DNA of 39,687 bases from positions 1 to 39,687 of IMG/VR virus record IMGVR_UViG_3300010401_000053; one strand, given 5' to 3'. Position numbers and translations under genes: made by a program. The stretch's first letter is position 1. The number at the start of each line of letters is the position of its first letter. Shown here piece by piece: positions 24,197 to 32,004 of the stretch. Under the pieces are notes generated by a model. The model saw only the letters and a list, made by a program, of their open reading frames with translations. It was not told the DNA's origin and ran no database searches. The stretch comes from a virus.

Positions 24197-24632
24197 CGTC
24201 CTTTTCGTCGCCGGAGCCCGGCGCGTGAACCCGCGCGCGCGCCGCCGGCGAGAATCCGAACTCGGCCGACAGCTGGCGGATCTTCTCCATGGCTTTCGTC
24301 TGCACGATGAACGCCGGGTTCTGCACGGTCGTGCCCTGGCCGCCGGCGGCGAGATAGCCCTCGCGCTCGAGGACCTCCTCCGCCTGGACGAGCGCCTGCC
24401 ACGCCAGGCAGTAGGAGACCAGGTCCGCGCGATCGACGACGGTGACGAGGCCGAGGCGCTCGAGCTCCGGGTAGAGTCGGTCCCACTCCTCGAGCGCGGC
24501 GCCCTTCAGGAAGTCCGGCCGCATCGCGCCGGCGGTCGGCTTGACGATCGGCGCGCGCGGCGGCGGCCGATGCGATCGATCACCGTGGAGGAGGCGCAGC
24601 TCGGGCGGCTTCGGAGGCGGGCCGGGCTTCAT
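24117..24632 (-). CDS. terS: Terminase small subunit, P27 family
   Basis: A 171-residue protein. The start MKPGPPPKPPELRLLHGDR is the classic opening of P27-family small terminases. The helical body (ALEEWDRLYPELERLGLVTV, then SYCLAWQALVQAEEVLEREG) and FGFSPAARARV follow. The ATG at 24632 overlaps the stop of the GIY-YIG-type gene (ATGA); an ATG 33 bases upstream is less likely. It recognises viral DNA for packaging with the large subunit encoded next. Confidence 0.88.
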   Translation of the reverse strand: MKPGPPPKPPELRLLHGDRSHRPPPRAPIVKPTAGAMRPDFLKGAALEEWDRLYPELERLGLVTVVDRADLVSYCLAWQALVQAEEVLEREGYLAAGGQGTTVQNPAFIVQTKAMEKIRQLSAEFGFSPAARARVHAPGSGDEKDDDEAFFRGPVGVVPPPAPRRGPRKKT

Positions 24633-25051
24633 TTTGGCCTCTTGAGCGGCACGACCTTTCGCCACGAGTTCATCTCATCCTGCACCTTTCTCACGGCGCG
24701 GGCTGGCGCGAACCATTCGCCCAGCCGGCTCGATCCGAGCGGCACCCCAGCTGCGCGGAGCCATCGGCGCTCTTCAGCAGGTCCGGCGTCGAGGGCCACC
24801 GCCAGGATGATCGGCGAGTGCCCGTAAGGATTCTGCTGCGCAAGCTGCGCCAAGCGATTTCTAAGGTGCGCCGAATAACCGATCTTCACCGGCTCCCTGT
24901 AACTCCCGAACTGCACCATGTAGCAACCCTTCGAGTCCGGAACGTCTCGGATCTGACGATCGCACCATGGAGAGTTCAGGGCCATCGTCCAGGCCCTGGG
25001 CCGATGGTGCTGCACCGGTCGCATGGACGCGACTTCAGCCACGGACCTCAT
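24629..25051 (-). CDS. GIY-YIG / Mug113 (T5orf172)-type nuclease-like protein
   Basis: A 140-residue protein. Residues 42-60 (GCYMVQFGSYREPVKIGYS) match the GIY-YIG-like fold of the Mug113/T5orf172 group. NRLAQLAQQNPYG, the acidic PAEERRW (93-94) and RLGEWFAP (110-116) complete the family pattern. These domains occur in phage and mobile proteins as probable nucleases. It sits directly before the small terminase (ATGA overlap), near an HNH gene, which suggests a role near DNA processing or packaging. Its own ATG overlaps the upstream stop. Confidence 0.75.
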   Translation of the reverse strand: MRSVAEVASMRPVQHHRPRAWTMALNSPWCDRQIRDVPDSKGCYMVQFGSYREPVKIGYSAHLRNRLAQLAQQNPYGHSPIILAVALDAGPAEERRWLRAAGVPLGSSRLGEWFAPARAVRKVQDEMNSWRKVVPLKRPK

Positions 25052-25341
25052 GTCTCACTCCTGCGGCGCGCCGCGTCGAGGGCCTCCGCGCACTCGCGGC
25101 AGTCGATGATGATCCCGTGCTTGCAGATGACGGCATTCTCCGGGTCGTCCCTCGCAGGGATCGCGTCCCCCAGTCCGTCGACGAGGCTCGCCACCGCGGG
25201 GCTCAGAGCGTGCACGATCGCCTTTCGGTGTTCGCCTTCGGATTCGGTATCGAAGGAGATATGGTCGAAGGCGACGTTGCCGTTCTCGTCGACCTTCGCC
25301 AGACCTCGGACCCGGACTTCGTACCAGCGTGATTTGCCCAT
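25048..25341 (-). CDS. Small protein with a C-terminal Cys/His cluster
   Basis: A 97-residue protein starting MGKSRWYEVRVRGLAKVDEN behind GGGAGG. The C-terminal CKHGIIIDCRECAEALDAA has a C-x-H-x5-C-x2-C arrangement able to bind zinc. The rest is an alpha/beta segment. It opens the operon leading into the packaging genes, after a 161-base gap. No family recognised. Confidence 0.65.
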   Translation of the reverse strand: MGKSRWYEVRVRGLAKVDENGNVAFDHISFDTESEGEHRKAIVHALSPAVASLVDGLGDAIPARDDPENAVICKHGIIIDCRECAEALDAARRRSET

Positions 25342-25502
25342 GGTCAGGCCTCCCGGCCCAGTATCCAGAGGCCACCCCGACGGCGCCACCCCCCCCTGCC
25401 CCGAACCTGCGGGCGTGCGCGCGAGGCGGCTCGGCCGGTCCAACGGGCAACCCCCAGAGATTTCACTCCCCTATCCCCCACGGCGGATTACAGCGAGAGG
25501 TG

Positions 25503-25928
25503 CTACGCGTTGACGGTCGCGCCCGTGACGGCCGCTGCCTGCGACGTCGGCCGACTCTTGGCGTCGTACTGCAGGTACGTCGCCGCGAGCGTGCTGTTCT
25601 GCGTGGCGCGGAGCGCCACCAGACGGAGGTAGCGCTTGCGAGATCGCACGTCGATGTAGAAGACCTTGTCGTCGTCGGTGTCCGCGACCGTGACCGACGA
25701 CCCCGTGATGTCGGCCGCGTCCGCCAGCGCGGAGTCGTCACCATGCTGGGCCTTGATGGACGTCACCGCGCCGCCGACGATGGCGCCGAAGTGGACGGCG
25801 ATGAGGCAGCCGTCGAAGCCGGACATGTCGATGATGGTGCCGTTGATGTTCGTCGCGCCCGCAGCTCCCGCGGTCGGAGTGATGGCGCTCGAGAGCTTCG
25901 TCCCCTGGATCAACGGTCGCGTTGTCAT
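25503..25928 (-). CDS. Beta-rich phage structural-type protein
   Basis: A 141-residue protein with a GGGGAAG ribosome binding site. The sequence MTTRPLIQGTKLSSAITPTA, then IDMSGFDGCLIAVHFGAIVG, DTDDDKVFYIDVRSRKRYLR and LRATQNSTLAATYLQYDAKS reads as a beta-sandwich of the type common among small phage virion or decoration proteins. It stands alone between the HNH gene and the pre-terminase genes, outside the main head block. Structural role inferred from resemblance only. Confidence 0.65.
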   Translation of the reverse strand: MTTRPLIQGTKLSSAITPTAGAAGATNINGTIIDMSGFDGCLIAVHFGAIVGGAVTSIKAQHGDDSALADAADITGSSVTVADTDDDKVFYIDVRSRKRYLRLVALRATQNSTLAATYLQYDAKSRPTSQAAAVTGATVNA

Positions 25929-25959
25929 GGCATCTTCCCCTCGCCCCCGGGTTAGTTGG

Positions 25960-26325
25960 TCAGCTGCGTGCGCCTCGCATCTGGGTGCGACGGATACGGT
26001 CGCGTCTTTGCTTCGGCCCGCTGTGGCACGGCGTACAGAGCGCCTGCCAGTTGGACTCTCGGTCCTCGCCGCCATGGCTGAGCGGGATGATGTGGTCGAC
26101 TACGCGCGCCTCGTCGCCGCAGCTCTTGCAGTACGGATGCTCGGCGAGGAACGCGGCACGCCGGCGACGCCAATCCCCGTCGTAGCCGCGCGCCGCCGGC
26201 GAGGGGCGCGACTGGTCGTGCACCTTCCCCACCGCGGACCGGCACTCGACCGAGCAGAAGGCGCCGCCCCTGACCAGGTTCCCGCACCCCTGACGGCGAC
26301 ATGGTTTTGGGCTCAGCCACGGCAT
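25960..26325 (-). CDS. HNH endonuclease
   Basis: A 121-residue protein. N-terminal cysteines (C9, C14, C24, C28) form a small zinc site. The HNH core is ARVVDHIIPLSHGGEDRE (D77-H78, with N92 in SNWQALCTPCH and H101), framed by C66-x2-C69 and C97-x2-C100. This arrangement, with RGYDGDWRRRRAAFLAEHPY ahead of it, is the common phage HNH encoded next to terminase genes, where such proteins assist terminase cutting in HK97-like phages. It overlaps the resolvase gene by 13 bases. Confidence 0.9.
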   Translation of the reverse strand: MPWLSPKPCRRQGCGNLVRGGAFCSVECRSAVGKVHDQSRPSPAARGYDGDWRRRRAAFLAEHPYCKSCGDEARVVDHIIPLSHGGEDRESNWQALCTPCHSGPKQRRDRIRRTQMRGARS

Positions 26326-26735
26326 GCACGGCGATCATGATGCGGCAGGTCCGTCACCGTGATGCGCGTGGCGGGCGCCAGCTCGCCCGGCTCGGCGCGG
26401 CGCTGGTCGGCATCGTCCTCGACCCAGCGCGGCGTGTCGCCGTGGATGACGCCCAGGCGCTTCAGCGCATCGAGGATGGGCTTGCAGCCGGCGCGCAGGT
26501 TCTGCCTGTCGAAGCGCCGCTTCCCCGGCGGCAGGACGTTCAGCACGAACACCGAGCGCCGGCCGCGCGGCTTCGGTGGCAGGGAATACGCCGCCGCGCG
26601 TGTGACGGCCATGGTCTCGAACGCGAGCTCCTGCATCCAGACCTTGCGGTGTCGGTGGTAGACACCCCAGTGTCGGCCGTGCCACTGGTTCACGCTGGGG
26701 ACGCCACGAGGGATGACGAAGACGAACTGCTTCAG
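26313..26735 (-). CDS. rusA: RusA-family Holliday junction resolvase
   Basis: About 140 residues. Family features: FVFVIPRGVPSVNQWHGRHW at the N-terminus, then VLPPGKRRFDRQNLRAG (D76), CKPILDALKRLGVIHGD (D89, D100) and EDDADQ (D107-D108), the acidic cluster that binds metal in RusA. The start is uncertain. CTG at 26735 overlaps the upstream stop as CTGA, fitting the coupling pattern of this operon and the expected N-terminus; the next in-frame ATG is at 26822. It resolves branched DNA during phage replication and recombination. Confidence 0.85.
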   Translation of the reverse strand: MKQFVFVIPRGVPSVNQWHGRHWGVYHRHRKVWMQELAFETMAVTRAAAYSLPPKPRGRRSVFVLNVLPPGKRRFDRQNLRAGCKPILDALKRLGVIHGDTPRWVEDDADQRRAEPGELAPATRITVTDLPHHDRRACRG

Positions 26736-27004
26736 GACCGCGCCGGACGCTGCAGGCGCGTGGGATTTAACTCCACCGCAATTTTTCGAGGCTTTCGTTT
26801 CGCCCGCTTGATGCCCAGGCATTCCGGGCACGCGAGCCTGTCCGTCTCCGGCGTGTTCTTGCCGCAGACGTAGCAGACGCCGCGGCGCTTTCGGTCCTCG
26901 CGCTCGTTGTGGTTCCGGCGAAGGAGCGCCTGCCGCCTTCGCCACCAGATGCACCGGGCCGGGCATCTACCCGCGTGCCGTTTGGCGGCGGCCGCGGTGG
27001 CCAT
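26732..27004 (-). CDS. Small basic zinc-ribbon-like protein
   Basis: A 90-residue, Arg/Lys-rich protein. The central CYVCGKNTPETDRLACPECL holds two C-x2-C pairs 12 residues apart, a zinc-ribbon pattern. The basic flanks suggest nucleic acid binding. It overlaps the HTH gene upstream by 38 bases and is coupled to the resolvase gene downstream. Confidence 0.7.
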   Translation of the reverse strand: MATAAAAKRHAGRCPARCIWWRRRQALLRRNHNEREDRKRRGVCYVCGKNTPETDRLACPECLGIKRAKRKPRKIAVELNPTRLQRPARS

Positions 27005-27437
27005 GGCCCCTGAGCCCGAGATGGTCGCGGCAGTAGGCGTAGACCCGCATGTAGCTGCGGTCGAGCTCCTGGGCGAGGGCGGCGATGCTGCCTCCGTGCT
27101 TGTCGTAGAGGCGGCGCATCTTCTCGTCCGGCGGCCACTTCACCCCGAGCGGGTTGCCCCCGATGCCGGCGCGAGGCCGCACCAGGCGAAGCGGTGGAGT
27201 CGGTGGAGTCTCCGCGGCTGGCTCCGGCGACGGGGCCGCGGAGGCGGTGGCCGCCCCGACCACGCGCTGGCGCGTCGCCTCGAGGGCGACGTTCGGCCGC
27301 CCCCAGTCCCCGGGTGGAGTCGGTCGCGGGAGCGCGGCCAGCACGCCCCGCATCAACGCCGCGAGCTGCTGGCCGAGGCGCCGGTTCTCCTCGAGGAGCC
27401 GGCGGTCATCGTCGGCGAGACGGAGCGGCTCGCTCAT
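26967..27437 (-). CDS. Putative helix-turn-helix DNA-binding protein
   Basis: A 156-residue protein. An N-terminal helix (LLEENRRLGQQLAALMRGVL) is followed by a Pro/Ala-rich linker. The C-terminal 60 residues (WPPDEKMRRLYDKHGGSIAA, then LAQELDRSYMRVYAYCRDHL) look like an HTH that reads DNA, of the kind seen in phage regulators. It is the first gene after the lipoprotein gene. It might regulate late genes, but nothing in the sequence proves this. Confidence 0.65.
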   Translation of the reverse strand: MSEPLRLADDDRRLLEENRRLGQQLAALMRGVLAALPRPTPPGDWGRPNVALEATRQRVVGAATASAAPSPEPAAETPPTPPLRLVRPRAGIGGNPLGVKWPPDEKMRRLYDKHGGSIAALAQELDRSYMRVYAYCRDHLGLRGHGHRGRRQTARG

Positions 27438-27474
27438 GCGGCCGCCCCGACCACGCTGAACTCAGGCTGGTTTT

Positions 27475-27783
27475 TTAGTGGTTCCCGTTCTTGAGCGCGC
27501 TGCAGGGGAAGATCTTGTCGCAGCGGCTGAGCACCTCGGCGCTCGGCTGCGGCATCACGCTCGCGCCTTCGACCTGCACCACACCGACCCCATTCGGCAT
27601 GTGCCCGGTCTGCTTGCAGACCCAGATGCAATCTTCCGCCCGGAGGACGTCCGCTTCCGTCGTGACCTTCGGAAGGGCGAGCGGGTTGCTGGCGCTGTTG
27701 TTCCCGTCGTCGTTCGACCCGCCGCACGCGACCAGGCTCACTGCGAGGATGATGCCGACCACCACCAGAATCGACTTGCGCAT
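27475..27783 (-). CDS. Phage-encoded lipoprotein (moron candidate)
   Basis: A 102-residue protein behind GGGGGG. The signal MRKSILVVVGIILAVSLVAC ends in a textbook lipobox (L-V-A-C). The mature part starts GGSNDDGNNSAS and holds four more cysteines (CIWVCK, RCDKIFPCS) able to form two disulfides. It has its own promoter-like sequence upstream and splits the early operon between ParB-like and HTH genes. Small periplasmic lipoproteins in this role often block superinfection (Llp/Cor-like); that function is inferred, not shown. Confidence 0.75.
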   Translation of the reverse strand: MRKSILVVVGIILAVSLVACGGSNDDGNNSASNPLALPKVTTEADVLRAEDCIWVCKQTGHMPNGVGVVQVEGASVMPQPSAEVLSRCDKIFPCSALKNGNH

Positions 27784-27820
27784 GGTGCCCCCCTGCTCCG
27801 TTGTGTGCCCAGGTGGCTGA

Positions 27821-27850
27821 ATTATCGCCATCATGGGCTGAAAACTGCAA
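27821..27850 (-). promoter_or_regulatory. Candidate promoter of the lipoprotein gene
   Basis: On the minus strand TTGCAG (27850-27845), an 18-base spacer and GATAAT (27826-27821). The -10 matches the consensus at five of six bases; the -35 is partial. It lies in the 72-base gap after the ParB-like gene, about 38 bases before the lipoprotein ATG. Confidence 0.45.
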
Positions 27851-27855
27851 CCTGT

Positions 27856-29604
27856 TCACCGGTCCGCCCCTCGGCGCGCCTTCTTCTTGCCCTTCTTCGC
27901 CGCGCTCGACAGCTTGGGCGGGAAACAGGCCGTGCACCTGGTCTCGGATGAGTCTGCCCAGCCGCAGCCGCCCCCGCAGGCCTTCTCCTCGGTGCAGCCG
28001 CATTTCCGGCAGGTCCCGCGGGTCGGCTTCTTCGGTGCAGACGTCTGCACAGCCGGCGCCTCACGGTTCAGGATGGCGTCGACGTTGATGCCGAAGGCCT
28101 CGAGCTCCTTGCGGAACTCCTTGCGCCCCCAGTCCCAGGTTGAATCGGCACGCTCGCTCGCCTGCATGAACGCCAGGTGGCGCACCAGGTCCTCGGCCGT
28201 CTTCCCTGGCGGCACGAGCGTGCCGAACTTCCCGCGCGCGCCACCCCGCACGAGAAGCATCTTCCCCAGCGGTCCGGTCGCCGTCGCCGGCGCCGCCTTG
28301 ATCTTCGCGGCCAAGGCCTCGACGAGCGCCGGTGTCGCCGCCTTCCACCGCTTCTGCGCCTCCTGCTCCTTGCGCTCGAACTCGGCTCGCTGCTTCTCTT
28401 CGCGCGCGGCACGGGCCTGCTGGCTCTCGCCGCCCCCGCCCGCCGCGGCCGCCTGGCGCTTCTTGCGGTCTTTCTGCCAGGCCGACCAGTGCACGGCGCA
28501 CTTCTCCTTCGCGATGCAGACGAGGAACGACTCGCCCTGGCCCGGTCCACACGCGACCAGCGCCAGGCGCGAGTGCGCGCAGGTCTTCGATGGCTGCTCC
28601 TTGCTCGGGTAGTCGGCCGTGCAGGTCCAGAGCTCGCCGTCGGCCCGCTTCCAGGCCGGCGCCCCGAAGACGCGCTCCTTGCCGGCGCCGCGGACGTCGC
28701 TGCTGGCCAGGTGCTGGCGGGTGATGAGGATGACGCCGTGCCGGTCCTCGGCGTGCTCCTCGAGCGCGGCCGCCGTCTCGGGGAAGAGCACCGGGTCCGC
28801 CTGCTCGGCATCGAAGCGCACGTTGTGCTGGATCCAGGCCTCGAACTCCCGGACGCTGACCGCTTTCATCATCGCGTAGGGGTCCTTCTTCGCCGCCGCC
28901 TCGTCCAGGTCGTCGTCATCGAACAGCGAGGCGTACATCTCCTGGAACAGATTCCGGTCGTGGGAGCCGGCGTCCTCGACCGTGATGGCCCGCATCTGAT
29001 CCGCCGGCTTCAGGCGCGCGAGCAGGATGGCGTGCCCCGCCGAGAACAGGTCCCGCAGGAACAGCTCCTGAGCCTCGGGGATCAGCTGCAGCAGCTTGAG
29101 GCGGTCGTAGACGTACTTCGGCGACCGCCCCACCCGGGCCGCGATGCGGCCGACGTCGTAGCCTGGCAGCTGCAGCAGCGACTGGTATCCCTGCGCCTCC
29201 TCGAGGGCATGGATGTCTTCGCGCTGGTCGTTCTCCATCACAAGCAGCTCGAGGAACTCCTCGTCCGCCATGCCCCGGATGATGGCCGGCACGGTGAGCC
29301 GCCCCGCGCGCTTCGCCGCCAGGGCCCGGCGGTGGCCGGCGGCGATCTCGTAGCACGCCAGGCCATCGCGCACCCCCACCGGGCGCACCAGCAGCGGCGT
29401 GACGACCCCCTTCTCGCGCACCGAGTCCGTCAGCTCGCGCATCGACTCCTCGGGGAACCGCTTCCGCGGGTTCGCCGCGGCCTCGACGAGCTGCTCGAGC
29501 CGGAGCTCCTCGAGGCGCGCCGGGCCCCGGTATTCGTCCGCGTCGGACCCCCATGACTTCCGCGCCTTGTCGAGCTTCTGGTCCTGCATCACCGCCTCGT
29601 CCAT
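27856..29604 (-). CDS. ParB-like protein with C-terminal zinc ribbon
   Basis: A 582-residue protein. The ParB nuclease-like N-domain has PRKRFPEESMRELTDSVREK, the GHRR box (90-93) and ENDQREDIHALEEAQGY (124-140). The HTH YDVGRIAARVGRSPKYVYDR (149-168) follows. The middle carries a Cys-containing region (ELWTCTADYPSKEQPSKTCA) and a charged coiled coil (AREEKQRAEFERKEQEAQKR). The end is a zinc ribbon (CRKCGCTEEKACGGGCGW and TRCTACF). There is no ParA gene, so classical partition is unlikely; phage early regions carry such proteins as DNA-binding or transcription factors. The ATG overlaps the upstream stop (TGATG). Confidence 0.85.
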   Translation of the reverse strand: MDEAVMQDQKLDKARKSWGSDADEYRGPARLEELRLEQLVEAAANPRKRFPEESMRELTDSVREKGVVTPLLVRPVGVRDGLACYEIAAGHRRALAAKRAGRLTVPAIIRGMADEEFLELLVMENDQREDIHALEEAQGYQSLLQLPGYDVGRIAARVGRSPKYVYDRLKLLQLIPEAQELFLRDLFSAGHAILLARLKPADQMRAITVEDAGSHDRNLFQEMYASLFDDDDLDEAAAKKDPYAMMKAVSVREFEAWIQHNVRFDAEQADPVLFPETAAALEEHAEDRHGVILITRQHLASSDVRGAGKERVFGAPAWKRADGELWTCTADYPSKEQPSKTCAHSRLALVACGPGQGESFLVCIAKEKCAVHWSAWQKDRKKRQAAAAGGGGESQQARAAREEKQRAEFERKEQEAQKRWKAATPALVEALAAKIKAAPATATGPLGKMLLVRGGARGKFGTLVPPGKTAEDLVRHLAFMQASERADSTWDWGRKEFRKELEAFGINVDAILNREAPAVQTSAPKKPTRGTCRKCGCTEEKACGGGCGWADSSETRCTACFPPKLSSAAKKGKKKARRGADR

Positions 29605-30680
29605 CACACGCCTCCTGCGGCCTGCCCTGTGGCCGCCGTCTTGTTCCACCCGTATTTCCGATCGACCTCCGCCATCTCCGCCTCGAGCTCGGCGAGCGCC
29701 TCGCCGCTGTAGCCGCGAGTGGCTTCCCGGTACTGCTGCATCCGCCCTTGGCTCCTGAGCCAAGCGACGTACTCGACGAACTTGGCCCGGCGTTCACGCT
29801 CGTCGACGGGCGCCGGCGCCGCGCGCGCGGCCGCCTCGAGGCGCGCCTTCATGCCGAGCAGGTCTGACCAACGGTCCTGGCGCAGCCAGGTCTTCGCATG
29901 CGGCAGGTGCGGGACGAACTCCCGACGCGCGGCGGCTTCCCGGCGCTGCTGCAGGTCGAACCGGAGCGCCTCGAGGAGCTGCTCGCGGGTCGCCCCGCGC
30001 TTGCGGGCCGCCCGGTACTGCTCCCGTGCCGGCTTCTGGCCCTGCTTCTCCGGCCACCCCTCCCACCAGTCCTCGAAGTCCTGGTCGATGGGCGAGAGGG
30101 CGGCGCCAGCCGCCATCGCTTTTCTTTTCTCCTGTTCTTGCTCCTGTTCCTGTTCCTGCTCCTGATTCGCCGAAGGGTGCTCGTGGACCACGGCCGGTCG
30201 GCTCTGCTCGATCGCAGGGGGGGCTTCGGGCAAGGCTTCCCCGAAGGCTTCGGCCAAGGCTTCCCCGAAGGCTTTCGCCGCCCCGTCCATGAACCCTTTG
30301 AAGCGGGATCGGATCTGCTCCTTCAGCTCGCACTCGGGGATCTCGTCCCAGGTGTCACGCCATGAACGGACGACGTTCGGCGACTCCGGCGCGTTGTACT
30401 CGATGGCGTTGACGACGAAGACGAGCCCCGCGGCGGCGTCGTAGATGACCATGCCGGCCGCCTGCAGCTCCTGGAAGTGGGCGCGGAACGCCGGCAGCGG
30501 CCAGCCGAGGTCCTCCGCCATCCCCGACTCGCGCGCCCGGAAGACCCCCGGGATGTTCGTCGTCAGCGGGCTCGTCAGCATGTAGAACCAGAGCCCCTGC
30601 CCCGACGGCGGCATGGCGGTCAGGCCACGGAACTTCTTGTCGACCCACGTGCGGACGTCGATCTTCCGGTAGCGTGCCAT
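29604..30680 (-). CDS. Phage replication protein, winged-helix N-domain (DnaT/DnaD-like replisome organiser)
   Basis: A 358-residue protein. Residues 1-115 (RKIDVRTWVDKKFRGLTAMP, QGLWFYMLTSPLTTNIPGVF, EYNAPESPNVVRSWRDTWDE) are the conserved start of phage replisome-organiser proteins. A flexible linker follows with FGEAL repeats and an EQ run. The C-terminal region (FEDWWEGWPEKQGQKPAREQ, FVPHLPHAKTWLRQDRWSD) is the DnaT/DnaD-type end. It likely loads host helicase at the phage origin. Confidence 0.85.
   Translation of the reverse strand: MARYRKIDVRTWVDKKFRGLTAMPPSGQGLWFYMLTSPLTTNIPGVFRARESGMAEDLGWPLPAFRAHFQELQAAGMVIYDAAAGLVFVVNAIEYNAPESPNVVRSWRDTWDEIPECELKEQIRSRFKGFMDGAAKAFGEALAEAFGEALPEAPPAIEQSRPAVVHEHPSANQEQEQEQEQEQEKRKAMAAGAALSPIDQDFEDWWEGWPEKQGQKPAREQYRAARKRGATREQLLEALRFDLQQRREAAARREFVPHLPHAKTWLRQDRWSDLLGMKARLEAAARAAPAPVDERERRAKFVEYVAWLRSQGRMQQYREATRGYSGEALAELEAEMAEVDRKYGWNKTAATGQAAGGV
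30131..30166. repeat. Short tandem repeat encoding Glu-Gln
   Basis: A run of near-identical 6-base units (tgctcc/tgttcc on the plus strand) encoding alternating E and Q in the linker of the replication protein. Length changes in whole units keep the reading frame. Confidence 0.8.
30222..30269. repeat. 24-bp tandem repeat, two copies
   Basis: ggcttcgg(g/c)caaggcttccccgaa occurs at 30222-30245 and 30246-30269, differing by one base, with a partial third unit after it. It encodes FGEAL(A/P)EA units in the linker of the replication protein. Confidence 0.85.
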
Positions 30681-30710
30681 GGTCCCCCTGGCGGCGCGCG
30701 CGGCGCCGCG

Positions 30711-31007
30711 TCAGTCGCCGGCCGCGCGCTCGCGACCGGATCCGCGCCCATCCCCCGACGGACGCGTCCCACCCTGGTTGCTCGGCTTTTCCTTGTTGGC
30801 CTTGCGGATCGGACAGAGACTGCGATGGTCGACCTTGTGCCCCGCGACCCGGACGATCGGATAGGCCTTCGCGCCCTGGTCGTATGCGTGCACTTCGTAG
30901 ACGGCCTCGGTCAGGTCGAGCGGCACCTTCCGGCCGTCACCGAGGACGCCCCACATGATCGGCGCCCCGCACCCCGGCCGGTCCTTCGAGCCGCAGTACT
31001 GGCTCAC
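30711..31007 (-). CDS. Small Cys-rich protein of the replication operon
   Basis: A 98-residue protein with a GTG start overlapping the stop of the clamp-like gene (GTGA). YCGSKDRPGCGAPIMWGVLG and VDHRSLCPIRKANKEK supply C, C, H and C for a probable zinc site. The C-terminal 25 residues are disordered and basic. Similar short proteins occur in many phage early regions without known role. Confidence 0.7.
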   Translation of the reverse strand: MSQYCGSKDRPGCGAPIMWGVLGDGRKVPLDLTEAVYEVHAYDQGAKAYPIVRVAGHKVDHRSLCPIRKANKEKPSNQGGTRPSGDGRGSGRERAAGD

Positions 31008-31585
31008 GGATTGGTCGGCTCGAAGTCGCACAGTTCGCCAAGCATCGGCATAAGGACTAGCGTCACGACCCGGGCCCCGGCCTTGAACTGGATCCGGACT
31101 TGCGACTGAGGCGCCGCGGGGTCGAAGGTGATCCGGAGCGGCGTCCGGCGTCGACCGACCCGAGCGAACCGGGCGAACTCTTCGACGTACTTCGCCTCAA
31201 GGAACACGTCGACGAGGCCATCGCGCCCGAAGTGATCGAGGATCGCCCGGTAGTTCGGGAACTTCGTCACGCCGTCGGGATGGGCCGCGGCGTCGACCTC
31301 GAACCGGAGCGAGCCGTCGGCCTCGACCTCGACCGGATCCGGAACGATCGGCCCCTCGTCGCGCCCGCGGAGGACGTCGCGGAGCCGCGGCGCCTCGACG
31401 ACGACGGCGCCTTCGAGGACGGCGTCGCGCTTCCTGTCCGGCGGGACGATCGCGAGCCTGTGTCCGTCGGTCGCAACGACCGTCCCGTCAGGCTCGACGA
31501 GGATCCGATCCAGCATCGGGACCTCTTCGGTCGTGAACTGCGCGGCCTTGATCTGGAGGGTGTCGAGGCGTGCGGTTGTCGTCAT
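31004..31585 (-). CDS. Half-size sliding-clamp-like protein (DnaN beta-like)
   Basis: A 193-residue protein. Residues 26-50 include ILVEPDGTVVATDGHRLAIV; T-D-G-H-R-L-A is the signature of bacterial beta clamps. KFPNYRAILDH is another beta-like segment. RITFDPAAPQSQVRI, RVVTLVLMPM fit a clamp strand pattern. At about half the length of bacterial DnaN it could form a higher-order ring, bind the host clamp, or be a fold relative with another role. No phage polymerase is encoded here. The ATG overlaps the upstream stop (ATGA). Confidence 0.72.
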   Translation of the reverse strand: MTTTARLDTLQIKAAQFTTEEVPMLDRILVEPDGTVVATDGHRLAIVPPDRKRDAVLEGAVVVEAPRLRDVLRGRDEGPIVPDPVEVEADGSLRFEVDAAAHPDGVTKFPNYRAILDHFGRDGLVDVFLEAKYVEEFARFARVGRRRTPLRITFDPAAPQSQVRIQFKAGARVVTLVLMPMLGELCDFEPTNP

Positions 31586-32004
31586 GGGGCCCCTTTCGTT
31601 AGAAGGCCATCAACCCAGGCGCGCATCCGCGCCCAGCGGCGCGATGGCCTTTCGTCCTCTCCCGGGCCGTCCTCATCATTCACGTAGACGATCTCGCGAG
31701 CGAGCGCCGGCGCAATCCCCAAGAGCTTCGCCAGCTGTCCCGCCTGCTCGTCCGATTCGCCCGGGTCGATCGTTCCCGTGTCGATACCCCGGCTTCGGCA
31801 GACTGCCCCGAGCGCGCAGACCCCTTCGCCCTCTTCGAGAGTCTCGGAGATGAGCGCCTTGTCCGGCATCGCGTCGAGCGCGGCGAGCAGCTCGCACAGG
31901 AACGCCTGCCCCCGCTTTCCCCGGATCGAGCTCAGGACCGCCCCGCGATAGCGGATGAGCGCCCAGTAGTCGTCGACGTCTTCGCTGTATCCCGATCGGC
32001 TCAT
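31582..32004 (-). CDS. Conserved phage protein of unknown function
   Basis: A 140-residue protein beginning MSRSGYSEDVDDYWALIRYR. GAVLSSIRGKRGQAFLCELL, ALDAMPDKALISETL, CALGAVCRSRGID and IAREIVYVNDEDG-like segments recur in proteins of many unrelated temperate phages. No function is established in the family. It lies before the clamp-like gene with ATGA overlaps on both sides. Confidence 0.8.
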   Translation of the reverse strand: MSRSGYSEDVDDYWALIRYRGAVLSSIRGKRGQAFLCELLAALDAMPDKALISETLEEGEGVCALGAVCRSRGIDTGTIDPGESDEQAGQLAKLLGIAPALAREIVYVNDEDGPGEDERPSRRWARMRAWVDGLLTKGAP

